64,000 nt of DNA from Theobroma cacao. Lineage: Eukaryota > Streptophyta > Magnoliopsida > Malvales > Malvaceae. The notes below the pieces were generated by a model, which was not told where the DNA came from, did not search any database, and saw only the letters and a program-made list of their open reading frames with translations. The stretch spans positions 934,743 to 998,742 of the forward strand of contig NC_030854.1 of assembly GCF_000208745.1 (NCBI RefSeq), read 5' to 3'. Both the position numbers and the translations under genes were made by a program. Below are positions 11,384 to 24,147 of the stretch, in pieces (within the stretch, counting starts at the first letter, position 1; every line of letters starts with the position of its first letter).

Positions 11384-12426
11384 TCCTAGACTTGGGATAA
11401 GGAGACTACTTCCCGACGGACAAGAGAAATAAATCAGAAAGAGAGAAAAGGAGAGGTTTGGTATGTGAACAAGGAAGAAGGGGGCAGTTGGTAAGGTTTT
11501 AGGGGGTATTTATTGATGAATTATTGTGACTAAAGTGAAACCTGAAAAGGAAAAAGACGATACTGAAACAAGGGCGAGAGGATAGGATTTCTCTCATCGA
11601 AATGAGTAAATCTGGCTGGAGAATTAATTTTCTGAGTTGAGCATATTCTTAATTTGTTCAAAGATGTTGACTCCTGACCCTAATCCTCAAAACGTTTTTG
11701 CTCACCAATGCACCTTTTCCACAGATTCATTTTCAATTTTCACACACATATATATATATACACGTGCATGAGCCATGCAGTTGGCGTATTTCAATGTATA
11801 ATTGCTGTTTATTTTCACTAATCACTGGACTTGTATTTCAAAATTGACCAAATCGTTCATCACGTGTCCAGTAAATTTCTTTTATTTACGTTACTATTGT
11901 TATTGAGTTATTTGGTTTTGTTGTCAGGGTTTAAAGTTTCGAATTTAAGATTCAAAATTTTTAATAGTAAGACATCAAAAGGGAATAGAAGAACGATAAT
12001 ATTTTTTTTGGTTTAAAAAAATTACTAATTGTATTAGAGTAATTAAACCTGAAATCAAGCAACATAGGCAAGAGTGGGTCTACTTATTTAATGTGGGGTT
12101 TAGTACAAATACTAGTTAAAGAAAATAACAATAAGAACGTTAGGTGCAAACGAGAATTTGAACCTAGGAAAAAGGAAAGCAATGAGGAGGAAAAAATGAA
12201 AAGGAGGGATTTTGCAAGGGTTGGTCAAAAATAAAGGGGAAGAGTGAGCAGCAGCAAGCAAAGGGAACACAAAGAGACAAGCACTTGATACTCTTCTTAT
12301 CAGCGTTGCTTTTGAGGTGCCTGTTAGGCCCTACTTTTTTTCTCTTTTGTTGGCCATCTCTTGGTTCTGTTCCTGGCAATAGAATTGTGTGGTGATGGCC
12401 CATTCATTTGAACATATTCCAGGTAA

Positions 12427-12451
12427 AGAGAGAGAGAGAGAGAGAGAGAGG
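12427..12451 (+). repeat. (GA)12 microsatellite
   Basis: An uninterrupted GA run of about 25 bp. GA/CT tracts are common in plant 5' leaders and promoters and are likely length-polymorphic. Confidence 0.9.
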
Positions 12452-14068
12452 GAATCTATTTGAATAAGGGAGGTGTGGGCTTTGGCGTGAATATGAGGGA
12501 AACCATCCTTTTGTATTTTTGGTTTTCCCCTTTCTTTACCACTTTGACAGGAGGAAAATTGCTGTTGAATCATCTGCCTGCCTGCCTGCCCTGGGATGTT
12601 CTTTTGACTGAGAGCTGCAAGGCCCCAGTTTTGCATCTCTATTGGAGTGCATTCCTGGTCAAGTAATCAAGAAAGTCATGTTAAAAAAGCTTTTGAATGC
12701 TGAAAGCAAGCAAAAGCGAGACTCAGCCATTCAGAGATGACTTATTTTGCCTTGTTATAGAGCTAGCCTTTCATTCAAAATACAGTACAGTTTAGAATTC
12801 GGATGCTGTTTTTCCACTAGATTAATTTCTGGCTCACAAAATTTGGACTGGAAAATTTGGTTGAGTCACTATCTTACCTAATCTAACACTCTAATCTCTA
12901 TCATGAAATTATTATGTTCTCCTCATACAAGTTTATATTTATAAGCTTTTAAAGATTCTTACTTACTCAACATGAGATTAAAATATTTTATTTTATTTTT
13001 TAAATGTTTGACGTGATATTCTTCGTTACTCAATCTGATGATATTTTCACCGTCATCTTGCTTACTTCCCTATCTAACGATATTTTTATTGTTGTCGATC
13101 ATCTTGCTTGCTTCATTTTTCAAAAGTTTTCAACGTAAATTAGGTTAAATCAAATTTGTGCTAATACCATTTTATCAAAAAATCATTTAAAAAAAGTTAA
13201 GGTCAAAGAAGTGGGGGGCTAAGCCTAGAAGATTGTCAATTTTTTTTTTCCTCCTGTGGTCCATCATCAGTTTTGTAGAATTTTAAGTCCTGGATTGAAT
13301 TCTCTACGTGAGATAAGCATGAATTTAACACCCTGAACGACATTTTCAAAGCAATAATTTCAGTTCAAATCAAGACGTTGGAATGCAGCTCCATGCAGAA
13401 AATATTTGTGGCTTGTGCCTTGGTTTGTTTGGACCGAAACTTGGGCTTTGAACGTGACCTGAACCATAAGTTCATATCCCGTAGGAGACAAAAGAAGGAT
13501 ACTGATTCATAAATGCCTCCTTTGATTGTCTTCACCGGATGTGGAACCAATTCAGCTAGTTGACTTTTCCTGTTTCCCATCATAAATTTTGGTCTGCCAC
13601 CATTGAGGCTGTGAGTCCGTGACCGTGACCAGTGTAGGCTCCCAGCTCCCCTTCTGTCCTGGATAAGCCTCTAGGCTGTAGGCCATAGCCAGAGGTGGCA
13701 AAACCAACTGAAATAGTTCGATCTCAAAGATAAAATCTAAATAAATTGAAATTAATTCGAATCCAGAACCATTCAAACTTCAATTAACGTAAACTCGAAT
13801 CTGTTCATGTGTCACCTCGAACTATAACTTTAATTTTGGACCAGAGAAGATGAGCTGAATTCTAATTACCCAAGGCCTAAGGTTTGTCAATCCAAGCATC
13901 AAATGGATCCAAAGGAGTCAGGCTTCAGTGTCCCACCATGTGGTCAACCTCTAAAGATTGGGTCGTATTGCTGAACCATTGTCTGGCTCAAAACTTCTTG
14001 TTCTTATTTAATGTACCAGATCCAATCTGTCGATACTCAGACATCAAGTTGCTGATGATATTCCCAGT

Positions 14069-14087
14069 ATATATATATATATATATA
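14069..14087 (+). repeat. (TA)n microsatellite
   Basis: Perfect alternating TA run of about 19 bp just left of the first copia element. Confidence 0.85.
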
Positions 14088-14153
14088 CCCCACTTTCTCA
14101 TATTTTTCTGTTGAATAAATGACTTAAAAGACTTCAAACCAAGCGTTGGTTTT

Positions 14154-14383
14154 TAATAGAGATATAGTATTTTATATATAGTTTGTATTTTAATTTTTTA
14201 TATCTTTAATGTACGATTTATTGACTTATAAAGTAATAACCTGGCACTACATATAAAAACAATATATGTACATACTTTTCAATAGTGTGAATAATACAAA
14301 AAAAAAAAAAAGATGATTCAGCTCTTCCTTTCTATATATATCCTCCATTTTTCAACTTTTTTCTTTTTTCATCAAATTTCACA
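14154..14383 (+). repeat. 5' LTR of the deleted copia element
   Basis: 230 bp, starting TAATAGAGATATAGTATTTT and ending AAATTTCACA. It aligns over its whole length with 16990-17215. Shared landmarks are TTTGTATTTTAATTTTTT, CATACTTTTCAATAGTGTG-like sequence and GATGATTCAGCTCTT. Confidence 0.88.
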
Positions 14384-14509
14384 TGGTAGTAGACCCTTGC
14401 TTGATCCATGGAGTTTTTTAATTTTTCTACCAGTATTTTTTGTCATCCCTTTTCAAATCATCAAACTTTTCTTCACTGATTTCTTAGTCTTCTTTTTATT
14501 TTTCTCTTA

Positions 14510-14935
14510 AAACCTGTTTGACCTGACTTTTTTTAACTTAAAAACTATTATGAAGCTTTAATGAAAAATAATAGCTTTTAAAATTAAGTTAAAATTATTT
14601 GATAATTTTTTTATAAGTTTTTTTTATAAGTTATAATTTTTATTAAAATTATCATAAAAGGTATTTATTTTTTTAATAGAGTAATATTGTAATTATTTTT
14701 AACAGATGAGGATATTTTTGAAATAAAAATAAAAATTCTCTTGTATTTTTAAAAGAAGAAAAGAAAAAGCTCTTCATAGGAGTTTTTCCTGAAACTCTTT
14801 TTTTTTAAATTTTATTCTTTAAAAAAAAAGCTACTTTCTTTTAAGAGCTTATCAAAATTTATGTTTGGCCTGACTTTTACTTTTAAAGGATAGATAAGCT
14901 GAAAAAAAGTCAAACCAAACAAGCACTTAATATCT
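14510..14935. mobile_element. MITE nested in the copia 5' leader
   Basis: The left end AAACCTGTTTGACCTGACTTTTTTT and the right end (reverse complement GTGCTTGTTTGGTTTGACTTTTTTT) form imperfect terminal inverted repeats. TTA flanks both ends, as for Harbinger-type insertions. The element lies between the primer-binding site and the gag start of the surrounding copia element. A homologous copy in the opposite orientation lies at about 33329-34013. Confidence 0.6.
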
Positions 14936-16989
14936 TTGTTTTTCTAATTCTTCCTCTATTCTTCCATGGCTGAAACTACAAGTTTGAGAACTCTTCTTCC
15001 CCCTTCTGAGGACCCTCAGTCTCCTTCCTTTCTGCATTATTCAGATCACCATGGGTTAGTGGTGATCAATCCCAAACTTACCTCCACTAACTATGTCTCT
15101 TGGAGTTGTCAGTTTATGTTAGCCCTCTCCATTCGGAATAAGGCTGGGTTTGTAGATAAAACAATTAAAAAGCCTAAAAATACTGATGAGATTTATGTTT
15201 ATTGGCTACATTGCAACAATTTGATCATTGCATCACTAATCGAATCGATTTCTCCACCGATCGCTTCTAATATTTTCTACATGCACTCAGCACGCTAGAT
15301 CTGAGAAACTCTTAAAAATAGATTCTCTCAGCCCGATGATGCTTGAATCTATCATCTTCAATTTACTCTATCCAATCTGAATCAAGGTATGAGAGATATT
15401 GATGCTTATTTTACTGAGCTAAAACGCAATATGGGAAAAACTAAGAATTTTTAGACCTCTGTCTAGTTGTGATTGTGGTTTTTGTAACCATAAGTGTTTT
15501 TAATAATATATCGATCAGTATGAGAAAGATATGGTGTTGAAATTTCTCAATGGTCTTAATGAATCCTTTGCTGTTCTGAGATCTCAGTTATTATTAATGA
15601 AACCCTCCCCCACTTTAGACGAGGCTTATAACCTTGTTATAAAGGAGGAAAATCAACAATCTATATATCTGTCAATCAAGTGTTTCATGAAGCTTCTACT
15701 ATGACCACCATTATTGATGGAAGAATAAAGGAAAAACCTAATGTCATTTGTAGTCCTTGTGGTAAATCTGGGCACACAAAGGAAAAATGTTATAAGGTGG
15801 TAGATTTTCTCCCTGATTTTAAGTTTACAAAAGGTAAGGGAAATCCTAAAACTCCTCGAGCTACTTCTCCTATTAATAACTCTATGTTGAGTATGGAGAC
15901 AGATCAGGGTGAGGATATTATAGACTTCTTGTCTAATATTTCCCTTACCAATAATCAAATTTAGAGGCTCATAGTATTACTCAGTGATCAGGGAACATAT
16001 TTGGTTGATAATTCACCCTCAAACACCAACTTTGGGATAAATTTTCCTCAGCATTCTCTTTTCATCGTGAACTCTGCAATGGCAGGTATGATTCTAGTCT
16101 CAAACTTTTCATCCATTCAACATTTACCTTCCGCTAAGTTTATTGTAAATTTTAATCATCATACCTGGATTGTTGATTCGGGTGCAACAGATCATAAAAC
16201 ATGTTCTTTAATGTCATTCATATCATCCAGACCTATTCAAAACATATATGTTGAAATGCCAAATGATACTAAAGCCACAGTGACTCATATAGGAACTGTT
16301 AAGATATCACTATTTATCATTCTGCATAATGTGTTGTGTGCGCCTAAATTTAGATTCTATTTAATTTCAGTGAGTGGTTTTACAAAGTCCAAAACACATT
16401 ATTTGACATTTACCGTTAATGATAGTGTAATTCAGGACACAAGTACTTTGAAAATGACTGATCTTGTTGAGGTACAGGTAGGCCTAGCAAACTCTAATCT
16501 ACAGCTTCAAGTCTACGGATAGAGTGATTGGATTGGACGTAAAGACACTAGAATATCCATATCTGGCTTTGGAATATTTCTTGGAGATTCTCTAATAAGC
16601 TGAAAGTCCAAGAAGTAGTCCATTGTAGCTTGTAGCTCCACAAAAGCAGAATACCGTGCAATGGCTTTAGCCTGTTGTGAGGTATTAAGGGTTATCTATC
16701 CATTGCATGATTTTGGCATCAGTCACAAAGATTCAATAATTATGTACTGTGATAACCAATCAACCATGTAAATATGCAAAAATCCTACTCTTCATGAAAG
16801 AACTAAGTATATTGAGATTGATTGTCATTTTATACAAGACAAAGTACAAGATGGAACCATCAATCCACAGCACATTGGTACTAAGGAGCAAGTTACAGAT
16901 TTGTTCCCAAAGGCACTGCATCCATCTCAATCTTAATTTCTAAAAAGCAAGTTGATCATAGAAGATATCCATGCATCACTTAAAGGGGG

Positions 16990-17215
16990 TAATAGAAATA
17001 TAATATTTTATATATAATTTGTATTTTAATTTTTTACATCTTTAATGTACATAATATTGACTTGTAAAATAATGATCTGGCATTACATATAAAAATAAAG
17101 TCTGTACATATTTTTCAATAGTGTGAATAATACAAAAAAGATGATTCAGCTCTTTCCTTTCAGATATTTTCTCCATTCTTCGACTTCTTTCTTTCTTTCT
17201 TCATGGAATTTCACA
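16990..17215 (+). repeat. 3' LTR of the deleted copia element
   Basis: 226 bp, starting TAATAGAAATATAATATTTT right after the purine tract and ending GGAATTTCACA. It is homologous to 14154-14383. Confidence 0.88.
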
Positions 17216-17220
17216 GTTTT

Positions 17221-18905
17221 GTGAAGTTACTCCATCATAATTGAAACTTGACCAGAATAATTCGGGAAACCCAATACAATTTAGCACGTATGTACAAGAA
17301 TCAGAGAGGAACAACAATGGCAGAAAGTGATCAATTTTCCTTCTCTAATATTGCTGTCAATTTCCTTGTGCTTAAAATATTTCATAATGACGTGTCAGGG
17401 TGTCTCAATTAGTTAATAAAAGGAAGGGTTAATGATCATTGAACCAATGAACTATATTAGCTTGTGACCCACCAGATGAGTACTTAGACATGCAAAGGAA
17501 AGGATATTCATGGGGAATATGCCATGGATATCTCCATCCTGTTACAGTTCTGATAGACGTATGATATTGCTAACTGAAGGCTGACTCAAATAACTTAAGC
17601 AATGGAAATAGCAAAAATGTAAGAGAAATTCTATATCAGCAAGCAATGTCCATTTAAAATGAAATCTCCTTCGTTTCAGATGTTTATATTCATGGATGAA
17701 CGTGATGACTTCTTTGCAAATATGACAATCCACTTCGTATCACTATATATTCGTCATGCAAGCTCATGCAAGTGCTGAGTTACATAGAAATTTATGGAAT
17801 GTTTGATAATTATAAGTTCATCTATGATTTCAATTTTTCTGACACAATATTTTGTATTTTCGCTTCTTCAAATTAATCCCATGTAAATAAGTTTCGTTCC
17901 AAAAATGATTACATTGTGTAATATCTTTTTTGAAGATTACAATTATTGAAACTCGAGTGATACGTTTATGAAGTTTGTGACAGTTAATTATGTTTTAAAA
18001 TGATTGATTTTAATTTAAATCCTTTTATGAAACTCTACTTTATAAATTATTTTCCACATTGAGTGCCGACCACAAGCTTGCTCTACCAAACAATCAATAA
18101 AAGTTTTTGGTTCTAGTGAAAAGAAAAAAGAGGCTGGCAGTATCATGACCCAAAGAAGCCAAATTTGTGGTACTACATTTAGCTGTATGAATCATTGAGG
18201 ATAATGAAGAAGTAGGGACCCTACCCATTGCAAGTGGGTGACCCTTCATGCTGAAAAAGAAGAAGCAATTCCAAAAAATTGTACCCAATAAAATTAATTA
18301 ACAGCCATGGACGTACAAATATCACATGCCAAATTTAAAGGTCACATGATATTATTTTGATTGTCTATGAAAATATTTACATTCTTGACTCATGAAAGTT
18401 ATTTTAATTTGTACGCAATTAAGTCTATAATCTCAAGATAATCATCGTCAAAATCAATGTTATATTGATTGATATTTTGGAATTTATGTGATATACTACT
18501 TGATAAGTTAATATGATTATATAAAACGTTAAGTCAAATCATATGTATTGTGAATAGAAAATATCGTTTATATCGAGTTTAAGGATGATTAATCCAATTT
18601 AAGTATGGGTTGAAGAATGGATTAGTGTGAGGTAAAAAAGAGCCAACCAAATCCTGAATTGACACTTGCCAGTTTGCCATCAAGCGTATACTAAGAAAGC
18701 CTCCCTTCGATACTCTTTTCTGTCTTCCCCTTGTAGAGAATATCCATTCTCTGCTTATTCCATAGGCCCTTTGGATTCCTCTACCATGTCTTCTACACCA
18801 TATTAATCAATCCAAAAAAGGGAAAAAGAAAAAGAAAATTCTAACTCAATTATTCAAAATCCCAACTCAACACCCTCGCGCTATAATTGATAGAACAGCA
18901 ACACC
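17221..18905. other. Intergenic, SQD2 upstream region
   Basis: AT-rich spacer and the presumed SQD2 promoter. Frames at 17542-17733 (-) and 18094-18288 (-) have no recognisable motifs. The last 120 bp before the SQD2 start are A- and C-rich, consistent with a leader. Confidence 0.45.
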
Positions 18906-21900
18906 ATGTCCCCCTCTACTTCTCTCTCTATAAATCCCTCTCTCTCCCCTTCTTTCTTCTTTGCATACCCTTCGAGTTATTCTTCTTCTTCTTTTACTTT
19001 CCACCCTCCAAATTCTGTTAAAGTTTTGCCTTTTTCTTCTTTTTCAGCAATACCCATCAGCCTGGTTGTTAAAAGAAGTCATTTTTCTGAGCCTGTGAGG
19101 TGGAAGAGTGAGAGAAAGAGAAGGGTAGTTGTTGTTAGAGCAAGCGAAATGACTATTACAGAGGTGAGGGAGGAAGAGGAAGGGGGAGAGGAAAGTCCTC
19201 CTTTAATTGATTCCGAGAACAAGAATTCCGGGCCTCGTCGTATTGCTCTTTTTGTTGAGCCTTCTCCTTTCTCGTGAGTCTCTCACTTTGCTTTCTTTGC
19301 TTGGTTTAACTTTGTTTAAGGATACCCTTTTCTTTTTGATTTTTAATTTCCATGAATTCTTGTTGCTGTTGAATTTGAAGTTCTTCAGTGAAAGCTTTAT
19401 TGATCTTCGGTTGTTAATTAATGTTGTTTAGTAATTGAGAGGTACATTTCATGGTTGTTATCCTTTCGGTAATTGTCTTTGTAATGTGGCAGCTGTCAAT
19501 TATGTGAAAGTTTAGATCTTTGCTGATGTCTCTGGTGTAACATGATCTTGGTCTACTTGTTACCTACTCCGTTAAAATGTAAAAACTTGGCAGTCACTGA
19601 ATGCATTACTTTCCATTTTGCAGATATGTGTCAGGGTATAAAAACAGGTTCCAGAATTTTATAAGATATTTACGGGAAATGGGAGATGAGGTATGCTCAT
19701 TATATGTCTGCAGTTATGCTTACTAATTTGTTAGCTAATGATGTTTATGGCAGTGCCTTTAGATTATGTGCCATGGAAGCTTACCCTAAGTGCCATTGCA
19801 ATTTAAGAAGCTAGAGCATTTGTGTTGGGATCAGGTTGCTGGCTGTCCCATGTTATAATTATTAGGAATCGATTTTATTAGCTTTTGATCTGATTCAAGT
19901 GATTTCTAGGTGGCAATAGTAATGTGAAGAGGAATAACGGTCAAACGTTACAAAGCCAGAAGTTCATTCTCAGTTTGTAACTTGTGAATTGATAGCCAAA
20001 TTACCAAGCAGTTTTGACCAATAGTTTTGCTGTAGTCTGCAGAAATGTTTGCAAATGATGAACTAACAGTAATGTATTGATCCTTATAGGTAATGGTTGT
20101 GACAACACATGAAGGCGTCCCACAGGAGTTCTATGGAGCAAAGTTGATTGGATCAAGAAGGTTGGTGTAATCAACTAATTTCAAGTGATGGTTTTTCACT
20201 ATGCTATCATTTCCTTTTTGTTCTTGCCTATGCTTTTCTAATTATCTAGAACCGGAAAAAGAAGTTTATTCAGAAACAACAAAATACTAGCTGCTTAATC
20301 CTTTGATTACATGCTAAGATGTTGACAAGCCAGAGAGTGACTTATTTTTAACACCGACAATAGTTAATATTCACAAAGCACTCTTAGGCATATAAACACC
20401 AGAAAGTTGGTTGGTGGACAAATCAAATAACATTATCAACCCCATAGACTAGATGCAGCAGTTAAAATGACTATTAGTTAGATCTAAGTTGTGTGTTCAT
20501 CTGCTTACAATTGATTCAGTGTCCATGTCTTCATCCCCAAACATGGAGATAGCCAATTTCATGAAAGATGTTCAGCACTTTTCTTTTGTGAAGAGATACG
20601 TCATGCTCAACATTCTTACAATATATCAATTATAAGTTGTTTCTATCACCCTCAAGTAATCTTAGTTTACTTTTCCTCAATTCTGAAATTAGTTTTGATC
20701 CTACTTTGCTTGGTTTTTACTATTTCATCAGTTTATTCTTTGGATATTTCTTTCCTATACTTTTTTTTTAAAGAAATTCTCTTCCTCCTTATTGCAGCTT
20801 CCCCTGTCCTTGGTATCAGAAAGTGCCCCTTTCCTTGGCACTCAGTCCAAGAATAATATCAGAAGTTGCACGGTTTAAGCCTGATATAATACATGCCTCT
20901 TCACCTGGGATCATGGTATGCTTCTAATTGCTGCTATTTGAGTTCTTGATATATTATTATGATTTCCTTTTGAGAGTGAAAAGGTAATGAGTAGTGGTAG
21001 GAGACACACTCCTGATTTTTGTGGACTACATTGCAGGTTTTTGGTGCTCTCTTTATTGCAAAACTACTATGTGTACCCATAGTCATGTCTTACCACACCC
21101 ATGTTCCAGTGTGAGTTTGATTCTTCTTTGCTGCCTTTTGGAAGGTTTATCATTCTAGGTTCAAAACTAAATGAACTGTTGTATAGACCCCAAATCTAAC
21201 TTTTCTTTTATTCTACAGGTATATCCCAAGATACACATTTAGTTGGCTGGTGAAACCTATGTGGTTAATTTTAAGTATGTAAGATCTTTCTTTCCCCCCC
21301 TTTTAAGCCAATATTCCTGCCAAAGTCTGAGCAATTGACAGCCTTTTTGCTTTTTCATATCAGAATTTCTTCACAGAGCAGCTGATCTTACACTGGTTCC
21401 TTCAGCTGCAATTGGGAGGGATCTCCAAGCGGCTAGGGTAACTGCAGGTAAGCAGAAACGTCCTTTACATTATCAAAATAGCCTTATACAATTAAACTTG
21501 GTTGTTATGATACAAAGCTTAACCATGTGTTTGTGCATTAATCTATTTCCTCTCTCCATAGCTTACCTACAGTGTAATAAACGCATTTTGTGCTTTAAAT
21601 ATTTTCTTATTTTCCTTTTACAGACGCTGGCCTGTTGATGATAACTAGATAGCTAAGCACTAAACTGACCTGCTTTTCCTTTATCAATACTTTCAGCTAA
21701 CAAGATCCGTCTTTGGAATAAGGGTGTGGATTCTGAAAACTTCCACCCTCAATATCGCTCTCATGAAATGCGGTTAAGATTGAGGTGCTCCACTTATCCG
21801 TTATTCTGTTCCTCACTCCTCAATTACAGTTTAACAATTTTTCTCTTTAACGCTGTATATTTTTGCTTATACAGCAATGGTGAACCAGATAGACCATTGG

Positions 21901-23008
21901 TAATTCATGTTGGGCGTCTTGGAGTTGAGAAGAGTTTGGATTTCCTCAAAAGGTACCATTTCAATTGCATGAAAAATGGGTACTAATATCTTCCTTTATA
22001 GGAATTTACTTTCATAATTAGTTAAAACATAATTCAATGTCATAGCTGAAAAGGAAAAACTAATGGAGTTATCTCAAATTTTCATTGCAATCATTTACTC
22101 CTTTCAATTTATGAATTTTGCAAATTTTTGACATTGGGATTATGGTATTTTACAGCGTTATGGACAGACTTCCGGATGCAAGAATTGCTTTTATTGGGGA
22201 TGGACCATACAGGTACTCCACTTGATGCCATGAATTTACCGTACTCTAAAAGAATATATATATCTTGTATTAGATGGATAGATCTAATATCATACTCTCA
22301 CCCGTACTAGACTGCCCTAATTGGATTGGTGAATACTTTAATCTGATCTCACCAATTTCAGGGATACTATATCTGCTAAGTGATTGTTAACCTGAATTGT
22401 TACCTTAATAAAAGTCTCATGTAGAAAATGAGAGAAGTTGGGTCAGGAAATGTAAGATTAAGCAGAAACCTTGTGCTCCTCTGTTAAAAATAATATGGTC
22501 TCTTCTTTGCAGGGAAGAGCTAGAGAAAATGTTTACTGGCATGCCTGCAGTGTTTACTGGGATGTTACAAGGTGAAGAGCTCTCTCAAGCATATGCAAGT
22601 GGTGATGTGTTTGTGATGCCTTCGGAATCTGAGACACTTGGACTTGTTGTTTTGGAGGCCATGTCTTCAGGAGTCCCTGTTGTGGGAGCTCGTGCCGGGG
22701 GGATCCCAGACATAATTCCGGCAGAGCAGGAGGGCAAAACTGGCTTTCTCTTTAATCCTGGAGATGTTGACGACTGCTTGAGCAAATTGGAGCCTCTGTT
22801 ACGAAATAAGGAATTGAGAGAAACCATTGGCAAAGCTGCACGTGAAGAAATGGAGAAGTATGATTGGAAAGCAGCCACTAAGAAGATACGCAATGAACAA
22901 TACAATGCTGCCATTTGGTTCTGGCGGAAGAAGAGAGCACAGCTACTGAGACCTCTGCAATGGCTGGCAAGACGCCTTTTCCCGTCACAAGAAGTCAACT
23001 ATAGGTGA
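18906..23008 (+). CDS. SQD2: Sulfoquinovosyltransferase SQD2, chloroplastic (GT4 glycosyltransferase)
   Basis: Eleven exons: 18906-19273, 19624-19690, 20090-20160, 20798-20915, 21037-21110, 21219-21274, 21364-21447, 21697-21784, 21875-21952, 22156-22212, 22513-23008. All introns are GT-AG and the total is 1557 nt, 518 aa. Residues 1 to about 80 are Ser/Pro/Phe-rich with few acidic residues, a chloroplast transit peptide. An acidic linker (EVREEEEGGEE) follows, then a GT-B fold: RIALFVEPSPFSYVSGYKNR, DEVMVVTTHEGVP, HASSPGIM, SYHTHVPVY, and the C-terminal nucleotide-binding half VIHVGRLGVEKSLDF with the EX7E motif ETLGLVVLE and GIPDI. SQD2 transfers sulfoquinovose from UDP-sulfoquinovose to diacylglycerol, making the thylakoid sulfolipid SQDG; it is important under phosphate limitation. 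I saw no disruption. Minus-strand frame 22585-22998 is a shadow. Confidence 0.95.
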
Positions 23009-24147
23009 TGTGTGGATATATTACATAGATTTGCTTGGTAGAATTAAAGGAAATAGCATGTCGAAATAGGGATTGTGAGCCTGTACTGGCCTTCAAACGG
23101 GCTCTTTCTATGGTGTATGTATGATTCTTTTGCAATGTGTTTCTTTGTTGTATATCATGTACTTGAAATTGTTGGAATGTAAGTTTTTACCAGAATGAAC
23201 GCCAAACTATGGTTCTTGTGCGAAACTTTCAGCTGAACTTCCATCAACAAACTAAAATTTCCCATGAATGAATATCTTTACTTTTGGTTTCCCTGCAACC
23301 ATACTCTCAACTTCAAGCCAGTTACTAATTGGAAGTATACATATCTTTAGGAGTGGAAAGGATTGATTAGTTCAAACATTTCTATTTCAAAGTTTGCATA
23401 ATCTTCTCTATCAATGCGCTAAATTGAGATCATGTGTATAAAATTTCAAGTCCCATGATCAACACAAGCTAGCTAGCTAGCTACCCTCATACTGAAGGTT
23501 TCAACTAAGATGGTAACTGGACCCTTTGGCCCAACAATATGGTAACTGGACCCAGCACTGTGAATGTTCTGTTGGTTTTGAGCCTTTAGGGTCAGCGGTT
23601 TGGAGCTCGATATTATTTCCTCGTGGACCCTCGAACAGAAAGATTGCGATTGATATTATATAGTTGAAAAAATAATATTATAGTATTTGAAAAAAACATT
23701 ACAACGTGTTGTTTATTAGTTCGTCAATGTCAATTTAGTACATTTACGTACATTTTATGACATAAAGTTTTATGTTTTCAATCACTTTTATCATTTTATC
23801 CCCTTAATTATAGAATAGGCAACTTGATTAGTGATAAGGAAATTCACACGTCTTTATATAAGGGAATAAATTTTAAAAAAAAAAAACCCTTCTTGATTTC
23901 GTCACGTGGAAAATGAAAGCTTCAATGTGCAAAGCCCAAGCCCAACTTACCAACTCTTTGGTAAAAGTAGCTAAAACGTTACCGTTTTAGTTCTTATGAT
24001 TGATTTTACACAAATGAAATCACAACCGCCTAAAGTTCACCGCTTCTTCCGACCCCCAAGCCTTTAATAACTAACCACCAATCATAAATTGCCACCTGGG
24101 AATTCATTGTTTTTTTAAACAGAAGGTTGACACTACAGTGTAGTCAC
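23009..24147. other. Convergent intergenic region
   Basis: SQD2 3'UTR (about 23009-23250), then AT-rich spacer to the BAHD stop codon. It contains an (AGCT)4 run at 23467-23483 and a poly-A run near 23875-23886. No gene seen. Confidence 0.5.

Larger units (their letters stand above)
11384..14148. other. Intergenic, microsatellites only
   Basis: Upstream of the small basic gene lies its promoter and leader, then spacer. It contains a (GA)n run (12427-12451), a CTGC run (near 12577-12593) and a (TA)n run (14069-14087). Open frames at 12164-12403, 12331-12636, 12460-12666, 13365-13583 and 13552-13776 have no recognisable motifs, and I do not call them genes. A transcribed leader or non-coding RNA around 12.2-12.7 kb cannot be excluded. 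Confidence 0.4.
14149..17220 (+). mobile_element. Internally deleted Ty1/copia element with TA...CA ends
   Basis: LTRs at 14154-14383 and 16990-17215 are flanked by a GTTTT target duplication (14149-14153 and 17216-17220). A primer-binding-like site TGGTAGTAGACC (14384) follows the 5' LTR, and a purine tract AAAGGGGG precedes the 3' LTR. Inside are a gag start (14966-15298, interrupted), a zinc knuckle CX2CX4HX4C (near 15749-15791) and a protease core WIVDSGATDH (near 16165-16195). After a junction near 16515 only the RNase H end remains (AEYRAMALACCEV, then HIGTKEQVTDLFPKAL). Integrase and reverse transcriptase are missing, so the element is non-autonomous. Stops and frameshifts occur throughout. 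The internal region is 2.6 kb, against over 4 kb in complete copia elements. Confidence 0.9.

Noticed and set aside
11112..11432. 106-aa plus-strand Leu-rich frame
   Set aside because: Antisense of the small basic protein gene. The Leu-rich run simply mirrors its Arg- and Glu-rich codons.
12331..12636. 101-aa minus-strand frame across the GA microsatellite
   Set aside because: A quarter of it is a Ser-Leu run from translating the CT repeat; no family signal.
16001..16522. 173-aa frame as an independent gene
   Set aside because: Contains the copia protease signature WIVDSGATDH and lies between two LTRs; it is part of the retroelement.
22585..22998. 137-aa minus-strand frame
   Set aside because: It is the exact antisense of the last SQD2 exon, whose plus-strand product is unambiguous.
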